Source of the DNA: Achromobacter sp. Root83 | Lineage (GTDB): Bacteria > Pseudomonadota > Gammaproteobacteria > Burkholderiales > Burkholderiaceae_B | Assembly: GCF_001428845.1 (NCBI RefSeq) | Contig: NZ_LMIU01000010.1 | Span: forward strand, 1 to 52,997 | DNA: 52,997 bases | Direction: 5' to 3' | Shown here: positions 1-7,969 of the stretch, in pieces | Layout: every line of letters starts with the position of its first letter | Numbering within the stretch: the stretch's first letter is position 1 | Made by a program: the position numbers and the translations under genes | Notes under the pieces: model-generated | Told to the model about the DNA's origin: nothing | The model's input: the letters and a program-made list of their open reading frames with translations, nothing else | The model's database searches: none

Positions 1-100
1 CTTCCACGTAGACGTTGCCGACCGAGTCGGCGGTGAAGGCGCCCTGGGTGATGTTGCCCTGGGTTTTGCCGGTGATGCTGATGTAGGCGGGGGTAGGCAT
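1..100 (-). CDS. hcp: Hcp family type VI secretion tube protein (N-terminal part only)
   Basis: Only the first 33 codons lie in the window; the gene runs off the left edge. The reading starts MPTPAYISITGKTQG and continues with GAFTADSVGN, which is the characteristic beginning of Hcp, the protein that stacks as hexameric rings to form the inner tube of the type VI secretion apparatus and is also exported. The ATG (98-100 on the complement) has a GGAG ribosome site a few bases upstream. A sigma-54 promoter and two leader hairpins lie upstream. Whether it belongs to a full secretion cluster or is an orphan hcp cannot be seen from here. Confidence 0.88.
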   Translation of the reverse strand, partial: MPTPAYISITGKTQGNITQGAFTADSVGNVYVE

Positions 101-120
101 GACGGAACTCCGTTGTCGTC

Positions 121-158
121 GTTAAGGCCCTGAGGGCCGTTAAACCTCCCGATGGAGG
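121..158 (-). promoter_or_regulatory. Two tandem stem-loops in the hcp leader
   Basis: The stretch between the hcp promoter and its ribosome site holds two adjacent inverted repeats. CCTCC (145-149) pairs with GGAGG (154-158) around a 4-base loop, and GGCCC (126-130) pairs with GGGCC (134-138) around TGA, with TTAA arms extending the stem past one bulge. They would lie in the 5' untranslated RNA. An mRNA-stabilising role is an inference that fits the high expression typical of Hcp. Confidence 0.5.
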
Positions 159-173
159 CGCTACGACGTCATA

Positions 174-189
174 TGCAAAACCCGTGCCA
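174..189 (-). promoter_or_regulatory. Sigma-54 (-24/-12) promoter for hcp
   Basis: Read on the complement, the site is TGGCACGGGTTTTGCA. It has the invariant GG and GC dinucleotides of RpoN promoters exactly 12 bases apart, and TGGCAC-N5-TTGCA matches the full consensus. It lies 73 bases upstream of the hcp ATG, leaving a leader of about 60 bases. RpoN-dependent hcp expression through an enhancer-binding protein such as VasH is known in other proteobacteria. Confidence 0.75.
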
Positions 190-299
190 GATTCGGGCAA
201 CCAGAAATAAGCCATAAATAATCAATGACTTACGAGGATTCTCCGAGCGCTTGGAGTTGCCAAATCCAACCACGTGGCGAGAACCAGCGATTTTCAACG

Positions 300-394
300 A
301 AAAATCGGGCCAGATTTGACCCGATTTTTTATAAGCCATTGATAACTAAGGAAACGGAGCGAGCCAAATTTGACCCGGTCGGGTCAAATTTGGC
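300..394. repeat. Palindromic repeats built on GCCARATTTGACCCG
   Basis: A 15-base unit occurs three times: 309-323 and 363-377 on the plus strand and 380-394 on the minus strand, with one A/G difference. Copies two and three form a 14-base perfect inverted repeat (363-394). The first copy overlaps the loop of another hairpin, AAAAATCGGG (300-309) against CCCGATTTTT (320-329), which looks like a bidirectional terminator. The rest of the gap 101-539 holds the hcp promoter and leader, and the fba terminator; I see no gene in it. Confidence 0.55.
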
Positions 395-460
395 CCGCTC
401 TATCTTGCGGAGCGATTTTGGAACCTGCACAAGGCATTGCCTCGACCGGCCTAAGTGCCA

Positions 461-499
461 AAAAACAAAAGGGCTGACCCGCAAGGATCAGCCCTTTTT
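461..499. terminator. Bidirectional terminator after fba
   Basis: GGGCTGACCC (471-480) pairs with GGATCAGCCC (485-494), with one G-T pair, around a 4-base loop. On the minus strand, in the direction of fba, the stem is followed by a T-rich tail (complement of 461-470). On the plus strand it is followed by TTTTT (495-499). Confidence 0.75.
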
Positions 500-539
500 C
501 CTGTGCCGCCGCCCCCTCAGGGGCGTTGGCGCGGGAGGC

Positions 540-1604
540 TTACTGAACCACCTGGGCCAGCTTGCCCGACGCGTATTGCGCGGCGATTTCGGTCAGCGGC
601 AGGGCCTTGATCTTGCTGGCGTTGCCGGCGGTGCCGAATTCGTTGTAGCGAGCCACACAGATGGCCTTGGCGGCGGCGCGGGCGGGCTTGAGGTATTCGC
701 GCGGGTCGAACTTTTCGGGGTTCTCGGCGAAGAAGCGGCGGATCGCGCCGGTCATGGCCAGACGGATATCGGTGTCGATATTGATCTTGCGCACGCCGTA
801 CTTGATGGCTTCCTGGATTTCCTCGACGGGCACGCCGTAGGTTTCCTTCATGTTGCCGCCGAATTCACGGATCTCGGCCAGCAGTTCCTGCGGGACGCTG
901 GAGCTGCCGTGCATCACCAGGTGGGTGTTGGGCAGGCGGGCGTGGATTTCCTTGATGCGGGAGATCGACAGGATGTCGCCGGTGGGCTTGCGCGTGAACT
1001 TGTAGGCGCCGTGGCTGGTGCCGATGGCGATGGCCAGCGCGTCCAGTTGCGTGCGGCGCACGAAGTCGGCGGCCTGTTCCGGGTCGGTCAGCAGCTGATC
1101 CATGGTCAGCTTGCCGTCGGCGCCGTGGCCGTCTTCCTTGTCGCCTTCCATGGTTTCAAGCGAACCCAGGCAGCCGAGTTCGCCTTCGACGGTCACGCCC
1201 AGCTTGTGGGCGATGTCCACGACCTTCTTGGTGACGTCGACGTTGTAGTCGTAGTCGGCGATGGTCTTGCCGTCTTCCTTGAGCGAACCGTCCATCATGA
1301 CGCTGGAGAATCCCAGGTCGATGGCGCCTTGGCAGACCTTGGGCGACTGGCCGTGATCCTGGTGCATGACCACGGGGATGTGCGGATAGGACTCAACGGC
1401 GGCCTGGATCAGGTACTTCAGGAAGCCTTCGCCCGCGTACTTGCGCGCGCCGGCCGAGGCCTGCATGATCACGGGGCTGTCGGTCTCCGCAGCGGCTTCC
1501 ATGATGGCCTGGACCTGTTCCAGGTTGTTGACGTTGAAAGCCGGAATGCCGTAGCCGTGCTCGGCGGCGTGGTCGAGCAACTGGCGCATGGAGACTAGGG
1601 CCAT
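540..1604 (-). CDS. fba: Class II fructose-bisphosphate aldolase
   Basis: This 354-residue cytoplasmic enzyme cleaves fructose 1,6-bisphosphate into dihydroxyacetone phosphate and glyceraldehyde 3-phosphate, and runs in reverse in gluconeogenesis. The sequence shows the zinc-enzyme class II pattern: [10 protein letters not shown] near residue 80 carries a metal-binding His, VEGELG near 140, [10 protein letters not shown] near 195, VMHGSSSVP near 230, and KINIDTDIR near 275. It is the longer Calvin-cycle-like subtype. A strong AAGGAGGA site (1611-1618, complement) fixes the start. It lies alone, on the same strand as tkt-gap-pgk but 43 kb away. Confidence 0.95.
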   Translation of the reverse strand: MALVSMRQLLDHAAEHGYGIPAFNVNNLEQVQAIMEAAAETDSPVIMQASAGARKYAGEGFLKYLIQAAVESYPHIPVVMHQDHGQSPKVCQGAIDLGFSSVMMDGSLKEDGKTIADYDYNVDVTKKVVDIAHKLGVTVEGELGCLGSLETMEGDKEDGHGADGKLTMDQLLTDPEQAADFVRRTQLDALAIAIGTSHGAYKFTRKPTGDILSISRIKEIHARLPNTHLVMHGSSSVPQELLAEIREFGGNMKETYGVPVEEIQEAIKYGVRKINIDTDIRLAMTGAIRRFFAENPEKFDPREYLKPARAAAKAICVARYNEFGTAGNASKIKALPLTEIAAQYASGKLAQVVQ

Positions 1605-1806
1605 GAGTGGTCCTCCTTAGGTACTGTCTATTGAAAGATGGTTGAAGTCCTGCTGAATGGGGTGATTTTACGGGGGAATCGAAGAAAGGTCTTGCAACGG
1701 CCGGTATCCTATCCCTTCAGGCGATGCCGAACGGACGGGCGCAAGCGGCCGCCCTCATCCCGATGCAGGACGGGCCGGCGATACGCTTACGCCTCGCGCA
1801 CTATGC

Positions 1807-2706
1807 TTACGGCCTGCCGGCGTGCGGCACGTCCACCCGGGTCGCGAGTATGCGGGCCTCTGGCCTGGCCCGGCGGTTGGCTTCGACGAAGTCCGGCGCG
1901 GCCGCCATGAACAGGGTCCGGCCATCCGGTCCCCCCAGGGCCGCGGCGAAGATGCCGAATTCGCCGGTATCGATCTGCTCCAGGATCCTGCCGCCCCGTT
2001 CGACGCGCACGATGCGCTTGCCGATGGCGTCGCCCACCCAGATCGCCCCTTCGGCATCCAGCGCGCCGCCGTCCGGCGCGATGGCTGATGCGCCGATCAG
2101 CACGGACAGGTCATCGCTGGCGGGCAATTCCCCGAAATTGGCCCAGTCCCGGCGAGGCCCCAGCGCGCCGTTGGCCTGGATGTCGAACTCGGAAATGCGG
2201 TTGCCGAAGGTTTCGTTGACGATCAGCGTCTTGCCGTCCGGCGTGATGAACGAGCCGTTGGGGAAGCACAGCCCGTCCGCCACCACCTGCGCCACGCCGT
2301 CGGGATCGACGCGCACCAGGGTCGTGGTCTGGACTGGCGCGCCGTTCATGATGTCGAAGCCGAAGTTGCCCACATAGGCCCTGCCCTGCGCGTCCACCAC
2401 CATGTCGTTGACGTGCCCGCCCGTCAGCGCGGACAGGTCGGCGTGGACCGACAACGTGCCGTCGGCCTCGCGGCGCAGCACCTTGCGGTCTTTCATGGAC
2501 GAGATCAGCAGGCGGCCATCGGGCAGCCAGCCCAGGCCCGACGGCTGCTGCGGCACCAGACAGACGCGGTCCACGGCGCCCTGCGCCGTCACGGTGATGA
2601 CGTGGCCTGTATAGAAGTCCGACGCCCACAGGCGGTCCTCGTGCCAGCGCAACCCTTCAAGGTAGGTGTATCCAGACGCCAGTACGGACAATTCGCGATT
2701 CGGCAT
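1807..2706 (-). CDS. SMP-30/gluconolactonase family protein
   Basis: This 299-residue predicted six-bladed beta-propeller belongs to the regucalcin / gluconolactonase / LRE family, metal-dependent lactone hydrolases of sugar acid or related pathways. Family cues are LEGLRWHEDRLWASDF at the N-terminus, GWLPDGRLLISSMKDRKVLR, GHVNDMVVDAQGRAYVGNFGFD, and FPNGSFITPDGKTLIVNETFGNRISEFD with the conserved metal-site Asn and Asp. The ATG at 2706 (MPNRELS) is preferred over longer upstream in-frame starts because AAGGAGAC sits just before it. It is divergent from the DAACS symporter. The actual lactone is unknown. Confidence 0.85.
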   Translation of the reverse strand: MPNRELSVLASGYTYLEGLRWHEDRLWASDFYTGHVITVTAQGAVDRVCLVPQQPSGLGWLPDGRLLISSMKDRKVLRREADGTLSVHADLSALTGGHVNDMVVDAQGRAYVGNFGFDIMNGAPVQTTTLVRVDPDGVAQVVADGLCFPNGSFITPDGKTLIVNETFGNRISEFDIQANGALGPRRDWANFGELPASDDLSVLIGASAIAPDGGALDAEGAIWVGDAIGKRIVRVERGGRILEQIDTGEFGIFAAALGGPDGRTLFMAAAPDFVEANRRARPEARILATRVDVPHAGRP

Positions 2707-2884
2707 TGCTTTGTCTCCTTTGTCGCCCCCCGGCGGGGCCTGTGCTTGCGTCCGGCCCCATCGATGAAGGCCGGCGCCCATTCTGGCACGCCTGCCGCCG
2801 CTCGTTCCACCTTGCGGGCCGATACAAATTGCATTCTGCGCACACCCTTGGAGGCGTAAAAACGCCGCTCCATCCGTCCCCAAA

Positions 2885-2902
2885 CTGACAACTAACTGTC
2901 AG
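2885..2902. promoter_or_regulatory. Inverted repeat in the divergent SMP-30 / symporter gap
   Basis: CTGACA (2885-2890) and TGTCAG (2897-2902) form a perfect inverted repeat around a 6-base spacer, the layout of a dimeric repressor or activator site. It lies within the 343-base gap 2707-3049 between two divergent genes. Apart from the ribosome site of the SMP-30 gene I see no other clear signal and no gene in the gap. Confidence 0.3.
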
Positions 2903-3049
2903 GTGGCGGGCGTTAACATCGCGCCCCAAGGGTTAACCCGCAGCACCTCCCGGGCCCCTGGCATGTCCGTCACCGGACCGTCTTGCCCCGCCCCATGCCG
3001 GCGGGCCAGCCCCTTGGGGCAGCGGCGGCTCCCCGTTTTCCGTTTGAAC

Positions 3050-4342
3050 ATGAACACTAAGAAGCTGACGCGTTACATCGGCATCGCCATGGTGCTGGGC
3101 ATCGTGGTGGGTTATTTCTGCAATACCTACGCGCAGAACCAGCAGGAGGCGGCGCAGATTGCCTCCTACTTCAGCCTGGTTACGGACATCTTCCTGCGCA
3201 TGATCAAGATGATCATCGCGCCGCTCGTGTTCGCTACCCTGGTGACCGGCCTGGCCAGCATGAGCGACGCCAGCGCCGTCGGCCGCATCGGCATGCGCGC
3301 CATGATCTGGTTCATCGCGGCCTCCGCGATCTCGCTGCTGCTGGGCCTGGCGCTGGTGAACATCTTTCAGCCCGGCGCGCACCTGAACCTGGCCCTGCCC
3401 GACGCGGGCCTGACGTCCGGCCTGAAGACCGGCGACTTCACGCTCAAGGCCTTCATCGCCCACGTGTTCCCCAAGAGCATCGCGGAGGCCATGGCCAACA
3501 ACGAGATCCTGCAGATCCTGGTGTTCTCGCTGTTCTTCGGCGCGGCGCTGTCGTACATCCGCGGCAAGGGCCACAACACGCTCTACAACATGATCGATGA
3601 GCTGGCCAAGATCATGTTCCGCGTGACCGACTATGTCATGCGCTTCGCGCCGCTGGGCGTGTTCGCCGCCATGGCCGCGGCCATCACCACGGAAGGCCTG
3701 GGCGTGCTGGTCAGCTACGGCAAGCTGATCGGCGAGTTCTACCTGGGGCTGGCGTTGCTGTGGGCCATCCTGTTCGGTGTGGGCTATCTGTTCCTGGGCA
3801 GATCCACGCGCCGCCTGGCCGGCCTGATCAAGGAACCCACCCTGCTGGCCTTCTCCACCGCCAGCAGCGAATCCGCCTATCCCAAGACGATCGAGGCCCT
3901 GGAACGGTTTGGCGTGTCCAAGCGCATTTCCGGCTTTGTGCTGCCGCTGGGCTACTCGTTCAACCTGGACGGCTCGATGATGTACCAGTCGTTCGCGGTG
4001 CTGTTCATCGCGCAGGCCTACAACATCGAGATGAGCTTTGCGCAGCAGCTCACCCTGCTGCTGGTGCTGATGGTGACCAGCAAGGGCATGGCGGGCGTGG
4101 CGCGCGCGTCGCTGGTCGTGGTGGCCGCGACGCTGCCGATGTTCCACCTGCCGGAAGCCGGCCTGCTGCTGATCATGGGCATCGACCAGTTTTTCGACAT
4201 GGGCCGCACCGCGACCAACGTGGTGGGCAACAGCCTGGCCACGGCCGTCATCGCCAAGCTGGAGGGCAAGGAAGAGGCTCCGTCCGCCGCCCCCGAAACG
4301 GAAGGCGCGCCGGCCAGTCCGCCCGCCACCCAGAACGCATAA
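3050..4342 (+). CDS. Dicarboxylate/amino acid:cation symporter (DAACS family)
   Basis: This 430-residue inner-membrane protein belongs to the DctA/GltP family, which couples uptake of C4-dicarboxylates, glutamate or aspartate to H+ or Na+. Visible family motifs are the first membrane helix YIGIAMVLGIVVGYF, the TASSESAYPKT serine-rich hairpin near residue 275, SFNLDGSMMYQS near 305, MVTSKGMAGVARAS near 345, and DMGRTATNVVGN near 390, the substrate- and cation-binding helices. The start MNTKK is chosen because the upstream 49 codons look like non-coding sequence. The Pro/Ala-rich tail is variable. It is divergent from the SMP-30 gene and followed by a strong terminator. The substrate cannot be told from sequence. 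Confidence 0.9.
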   Translation: MNTKKLTRYIGIAMVLGIVVGYFCNTYAQNQQEAAQIASYFSLVTDIFLRMIKMIIAPLVFATLVTGLASMSDASAVGRIGMRAMIWFIAASAISLLLGLALVNIFQPGAHLNLALPDAGLTSGLKTGDFTLKAFIAHVFPKSIAEAMANNEILQILVFSLFFGAALSYIRGKGHNTLYNMIDELAKIMFRVTDYVMRFAPLGVFAAMAAAITTEGLGVLVSYGKLIGEFYLGLALLWAILFGVGYLFLGRSTRRLAGLIKEPTLLAFSTASSESAYPKTIEALERFGVSKRISGFVLPLGYSFNLDGSMMYQSFAVLFIAQAYNIEMSFAQQLTLLLVLMVTSKGMAGVARASLVVVAATLPMFHLPEAGLLLIMGIDQFFDMGRTATNVVGNSLATAVIAKLEGKEEAPSAAPETEGAPASPPATQNA

Positions 4343-4343
4343 G

Positions 4344-4372
4344 AAAATCGGGCCGCAACGGCCCGATTTTTC
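4344..4372 (+). terminator. Rho-independent terminator after the DAACS symporter
   Basis: AAAATCGGGCCG and CGGCCCGATTTT form a 12-base stem around CAA, ending in a T run, starting two bases past the stop codon. Confidence 0.85.
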
Positions 4373-4477
4373 TGGCCGCCGCAAGCTTGACCGGCTGCAG
4401 GGGCCGGGCGCAACATAGAGGCCCGTTTTTCACATTGCGGCGCGGCGCGCATGGGCGCCCCGCCTTCCTTGCACGCC

Positions 4478-4867
4478 ATGAAATCCCGTCCCGTTCTTCG
4501 TGCCCTGGCGCTGCCCGCGCTTGCCGCGTGCGCCCTGGCCACCGCCCCCGCCGCGCATGCCTGGACCCGCATTTCCTGCGACCTTTCCGGCACCGTATCC
4601 AGCCTGCCCGCAACCCTGCGGCAGTTCCGGACCGATGGCACGGAGCTGTCTCAGGTGATGTTCAGATTGAAGGTCAGCGCCGCCGGCATTCCGGACGGCG
4701 AGCGCGCCGACAGCGATTGCACCCCGTTCGTGAACCGGGAGGTCGACGTGGTGCTGGACGATGTCGCGGCCCGCGCGATCCACAAGGGCAAGCCCCTGAA
4801 AGTGCGCTACCACTATGATGAATCGCTGGGGCAGAGCCTGGCGACAAAATACGAGCTGGCCCCTTAG
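4478..4867 (+). CDS. Small secreted protein of unknown function
   Basis: I do not recognise this 129-residue protein. It begins MKSRPVLRALALPALAACAL and then a hydrophobic Ala-rich stretch ending AAHA-W, a good signal peptide with cleavage near residue 28. A periplasmic or secreted location is likely. The mature part has two cysteines (one after RIS, one after DSD) that could form a disulphide. The ATG at 4478 is preferred over one nine codons upstream because it places a standard charged n-region before the hydrophobic core. It stands alone between a terminator and a convergent gene. Confidence 0.65.
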   Translation: MKSRPVLRALALPALAACALATAPAAHAWTRISCDLSGTVSSLPATLRQFRTDGTELSQVMFRLKVSAAGIPDGERADSDCTPFVNREVDVVLDDVAARAIHKGKPLKVRYHYDESLGQSLATKYELAP

Positions 4868-4891
4868 GGCCGGCTCCGGGATGCGGCGGGT

Positions 4892-5326
4892 TTAATCGTT
4901 GACCGAGCAGGACACGGGCGTGCCGTCTTCGAATTCGACGTCATACGTGTGCACCGGATCCCAGGGCAGCGTGAACCACAGTTCGTAGCCGTCGCCGTCT
5001 TCGTCGAACAGCCACAGGGCGCGCAGCACGGCCTTGTCGGCCATGGCTTCGGGGGTTTCTTCCTTGAGCAGTTGATCGTCTTCGATGCCGAGCTTCTTGC
5101 AGTGCTCGTACGAATAGTTATCAAGCAGGAATTCGGCCGCGGCCAGAATCTGGTCATCGAGATTGTCGATGATGGCCTTGACCACCTTGGACGCGGCGCC
5201 GTCGGGCTCTTCGCCGTCCGTCTGGATCATGACGTGGATGGGCGGACGGCCTTCGCCCGCGGCGACGTTCTCGGCCGCCCAGAGATCGGGTTCTTCGGGG
5301 TCTTGAGTGAAATTGAATCGTGCCAT
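4892..5326 (-). CDS. Acidic hypothetical protein
   Basis: I do not recognise this 144-residue protein. It is strongly acidic (for example FTQDPEEPDLWAAEN, DEDGDGYELWF, VEFEDG) with no signal peptide or membrane helix, so it is probably cytoplasmic. Trp and Tyr are clustered in LWLFDEDGDGYELWFTLPWD, near the C-terminus, suggesting a small beta domain. The ATG at 5326 (MARFNF) follows a CCGGAG site and is preferred over a longer Arg-rich extension upstream, which reads like non-coding sequence. It is convergent with the secreted protein and codirectional with the phn operon, from which a gap of 155 bases separates it. Confidence 0.65.
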   Translation of the reverse strand: MARFNFTQDPEEPDLWAAENVAAGEGRPPIHVMIQTDGEEPDGAASKVVKAIIDNLDDQILAAAEFLLDNYSYEHCKKLGIEDDQLLKEETPEAMADKAVLRALWLFDEDGDGYELWFTLPWDPVHTYDVEFEDGTPVSCSVND

Positions 5327-5481
5327 CGCGCGCTCCGGAAAGAGAGGTGGCGAGCCGCGGTAGATACGGCGTCGCCTTAGGCGGTTACGCCTTTCCGCCA
5401 TTTAACCAGATGCCAGCCCCCCCGTCTGTGGCTGCCGGCGATGTTTTTGCGCCTAGCACGGCCGCACCCTGAAAGACGGTC

Positions 5482-6024
5482 TTAAACCCGTTCCAGCGGA
5501 AGATGGGGCGGCTTGGGCAGCGTCACGCGGATGGAATCGCCCGCGCCCACCGTGCCGCCCGCCACCACGATGCCCATGACGCCGGCGCGGCGCATCAGGC
5601 TGCCGTCGGCATGGCGGCCCAGCACGGCGGCGGTCAAGCCCTGCTGGTAGTGGTCCAACTGGACGCAAGGGTTGCGCAAGCCGGTAATTTCGACAATCGC
5701 GTCCGCGCCCAGATGCAGCCGCGCACCGCGCGGCAGGCCCAGCAGGTCGATGCCGCGGGTGGTGATGTTTTCGCCCATCGTGCCCTCGGCCACATTGAAA
5801 CCCGCTGCTTGGAGTTCGTCGTGGAGCTCGCCGTGGATCAGGTGGACCTGGCGCAGGTTGGGCTGCGTGGGATCGGCCCGGACCCTGGAACGGTGTTTGA
5901 CGGTAACCCCCAGGTGCGCGTCGCCTTCCACGCCCAGGCCCGCCAGAAGCAGGATGGCGGGGACCACCGCCTTGGTGAAGGTATGCGTCTGGCTGAGCGC
6001 CACGGCTGTCACGACAGGATTCAT
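5482..6024 (-). CDS. MOSC domain protein at the end of the phn operon
   Basis: This 180-residue protein carries a MOSC domain (molybdenum cofactor sulfurase C-terminal fold). The family signature is visible: EGTMGENITTRGIDLLGLPRGARLHLG in mid-protein, then VEITGLRNPCVQLD with the conserved Cys, and GRHADGSLMRRAGVMGIVV. Stand-alone MOSC proteins (YiiM/YuaD type) bind sulphur or molybdenum cofactor and some reduce N-hydroxylated compounds. It starts 21 bases after phnM, behind a GGAG site, and so is probably the last gene of the C-P lyase operon. A role in phosphonate use is inferred from position only. Confidence 0.85.
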   Translation of the reverse strand: MNPVVTAVALSQTHTFTKAVVPAILLLAGLGVEGDAHLGVTVKHRSRVRADPTQPNLRQVHLIHGELHDELQAAGFNVAEGTMGENITTRGIDLLGLPRGARLHLGADAIVEITGLRNPCVQLDHYQQGLTAAVLGRHADGSLMRRAGVMGIVVAGGTVGAGDSIRVTLPKPPHLPLERV

Positions 6025-6045
6025 TGCGGGTCTCCGGAAATCGCG

Positions 6046-7245
6046 TCAGGCCGCTAGGCTCTGCGGCTCGCCCGCCCTGCCCTCGTGCTCGCGCACCGGC
6101 GGATAGTGGGTCGAGAATACCAGCCGGCCGGCCGACCACGTATGGCTGATCAGCGGCTGCGCGCCCACCTGGGCGACCGCCACCAGGTCCGCGCGCAAGC
6201 CCACCGCGATACGGCCGCGGTCCGACAGGCCGCACGCCGCCGCCGGATTCAGCGTGACCAGCGCGATGGCCCGCGGCAAATCAAGGTCCGTCTGTGCCGC
6301 CACCGCGAAGGCGGCGGCGATCAGCGTCGATGGCTGGTAGTCCGAGCACAGGCAGCTCGCCACGCCCGCGCGAATGGCGTCGATGGCGCGCATGGATCCG
6401 CTCTGGCTCTGGCCGCGCAGCACGTTGGGCGCGCCCAGGATGGTGGGCAGGCCGCAGGACACCGCCGCCCGCGCCGTGTCCAGGGTGATGGGGAACTCGC
6501 TCATCGCCACGCCCAGGTTGCGCATGGTGGCGATTCGCTGGATGGAGTCGTCATCGTGGCTGGCGGTGGGGATGCCCAGCGCATGCGCCTGCGACAGCAG
6601 CGCTTCCACGCGCGCGACGGCGCCGTCCTTGGCGCGCGCCTTGGATTGCGCGGCCTCCTCGGCCTGCTCGCGGCTCATCGCATGGTTGCCCATCATGTAT
6701 TGCAGATAGGATTCCAGCGTCTTGAACTGGCCCTGGCCCGGCGAATGGTCCATGACCGACAGCAGGTCGACCGCGCCTTCGTCCATCAAGGCACGCAGCA
6801 CGTCCACGGACGTCTCATCGGTGACTTCGTAACGGCAATGGACTCGGTTGTCCACCAGGCTGTGGTGGCGGAAGGCGCGCACCGTGCGCACCACCTGCGC
6901 CGCGGTCTGGTTGTTGCGCACGCCCCATTCGTTGTTGGCGAACGACAGGGCGTGATAGGGCGTGGTGATGCCCGCGGCGGCATTGCGGCGGTCCACTTGC
7001 GCCACCGCGAAGTCCAGCGGAAACAGCACGCGCGAGCGCGGCTCGGCTTCCTTTTCGATGGCGTCGCAATGCAGGTCGATCAAGCCCGGCATCAGGGTCT
7101 GGCCCTGCAGGTCGATCTCGCGGTCGGCCTGCGCGCCATCCGGTTCGATGGCGACGATGTGGCCGCCGTCGATCAGCACGGCGCTGTTTTCCAGAACCCG
7201 GTCGGCCAACACCACGCGGGCATGGGTGAGGTAGGTGCTTTGCAT
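6046..7245 (-). CDS. phnM: PhnM: ribose 1-methylphosphonate 5-triphosphate diphosphatase
   Basis: This 399-residue amidohydrolase releases pyrophosphate from alpha-D-ribose 1-methylphosphonate 5-triphosphate, giving the substrate of PhnJ. Visible features are the metal motif LHCD (His59, Asp61), MDHSPGQGQF, TASHDDDS, SEFPITLDTA, GAPNVLRGQSQSGS and LCSDYQPSTL. MDHSPGQ matches the E. coli enzyme closely, whereas the region near the C-terminus (GQSQSGS, SDYQPS) departs from the usual GGSHSGN / SDYYPAS. It follows phnL by two bases. A second PhnM at 12861 keeps the opposite set of motifs, so which one does the canonical reaction is open. Confidence 0.9.
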   Translation of the reverse strand: MQSTYLTHARVVLADRVLENSAVLIDGGHIVAIEPDGAQADREIDLQGQTLMPGLIDLHCDAIEKEAEPRSRVLFPLDFAVAQVDRRNAAAGITTPYHALSFANNEWGVRNNQTAAQVVRTVRAFRHHSLVDNRVHCRYEVTDETSVDVLRALMDEGAVDLLSVMDHSPGQGQFKTLESYLQYMMGNHAMSREQAEEAAQSKARAKDGAVARVEALLSQAHALGIPTASHDDDSIQRIATMRNLGVAMSEFPITLDTARAAVSCGLPTILGAPNVLRGQSQSGSMRAIDAIRAGVASCLCSDYQPSTLIAAAFAVAAQTDLDLPRAIALVTLNPAAACGLSDRGRIAVGLRADLVAVAQVGAQPLISHTWSAGRLVFSTHYPPVREHEGRAGEPQSLAA

Positions 7246-7247
7246 GG

Positions 7248-7967
7248 TTACTCCGTGTCCGCCAGGGCGGGCTGCGCGGGGCGCAGGGCAATCGTCTTGG
7301 TGGCGACGGCATCGCGCACCTCGGCGTCATGGAAGATGCCCAGCAGGCAGCGTCCACCGGCCAGGGCCTCGTGGATCAGTTCGATCACCACGCGCCGGTT
7401 GTCCGCGTCCAGCGAAGCAGTGGGTTCGTCCAGCAGCAGGATCGGATGTCCGGCGATAAAGCCGCGCGCGATGTTCACCCGCTGCTGCTCGCCGCCGGAG
7501 AAAGTGGCTGGAGCCAGGCCCCACAGCCGGGACGGCACGTTCAGGCGCTGCAGCAAGGCGGCGGCGCGGGCGCGGGCCTCTTCGCCGTCCACCCCGGCCA
7601 TGCGCAGCGGTTCGGCCACCACCTCCAGCGCCGACACGCGCGGTATCACGCGCAGGAACTGGCTGACATAGCCGATTACGTCGCGGCGCAGCGCCAGGAT
7701 GCGCTGTTCGGGTGCGCCCACCAGTTCCACCCATTGGCCCCCGGCGCGCACACGGATGCTGCCCTCGGTCGCCAGATAGTTGCCGTAAAGGCAGCGCAGC
7801 AGGGTGCTTTTGCCGGTGCCCGAGGGCCCCGCCAGCACCAGGCAGTCGCCCGCGTCCGCATCGAAGTCGACGGACTCCAGCACCGGCAGGCGCATGCCGC
7901 CCTGGTTGTGCAGGGTGAACATCTTTCCGAGGCCCCGCACCTCGATCATGGATTTCGTTGCGCTCAT
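7248..7967 (-). CDS. phnL: PhnL: ABC-type subunit of the C-P lyase system
   Basis: This 239-residue ATP-binding protein works with PhnGHI to make the ribose 1-phosphonate 5-triphosphate; in E. coli PhnK and PhnL dock on the PhnGHIJ core and do not transport. Walker A is GPSGTGKST (near residue 46), the signature is [14 protein letters not shown], Walker B is [12 protein letters not shown], and the switch His lies in GIFHD. It sits two bases from both phnK and phnM, consistent with one transcript. ABC proteins are alike, but order and the ending (TKTIAL-RP) support PhnL. Confidence 0.93.
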   Translation of the reverse strand: MSATKSMIEVRGLGKMFTLHNQGGMRLPVLESVDFDADAGDCLVLAGPSGTGKSTLLRCLYGNYLATEGSIRVRAGGQWVELVGAPEQRILALRRDVIGYVSQFLRVIPRVSALEVVAEPLRMAGVDGEEARARAAALLQRLNVPSRLWGLAPATFSGGEQQRVNIARGFIAGHPILLLDEPTASLDADNRRVVIELIHEALAGGRCLLGIFHDAEVRDAVATKTIALRPAQPALADTE

Positions 7968-7969
7968 GT

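Noticed and set aside
225..1598. Long open frame opposite fba
   Set aside because: It is the antisense of a clear aldolase gene; its Gly/Asp/His-rich product has no family features and arises from high GC third positions.
2933..4384. 483-codon minus-strand frame opposite the DAACS symporter
   Set aside because: Antisense shadow of a membrane transporter gene, low-complexity product.
5327..5401. N-terminal extension of the acidic protein (MAERRNRLRRRR...)
   Set aside because: Arg-rich reading of GC-rich leader; the ATG at 5326 has its own ribosome site and begins an acidic domain.
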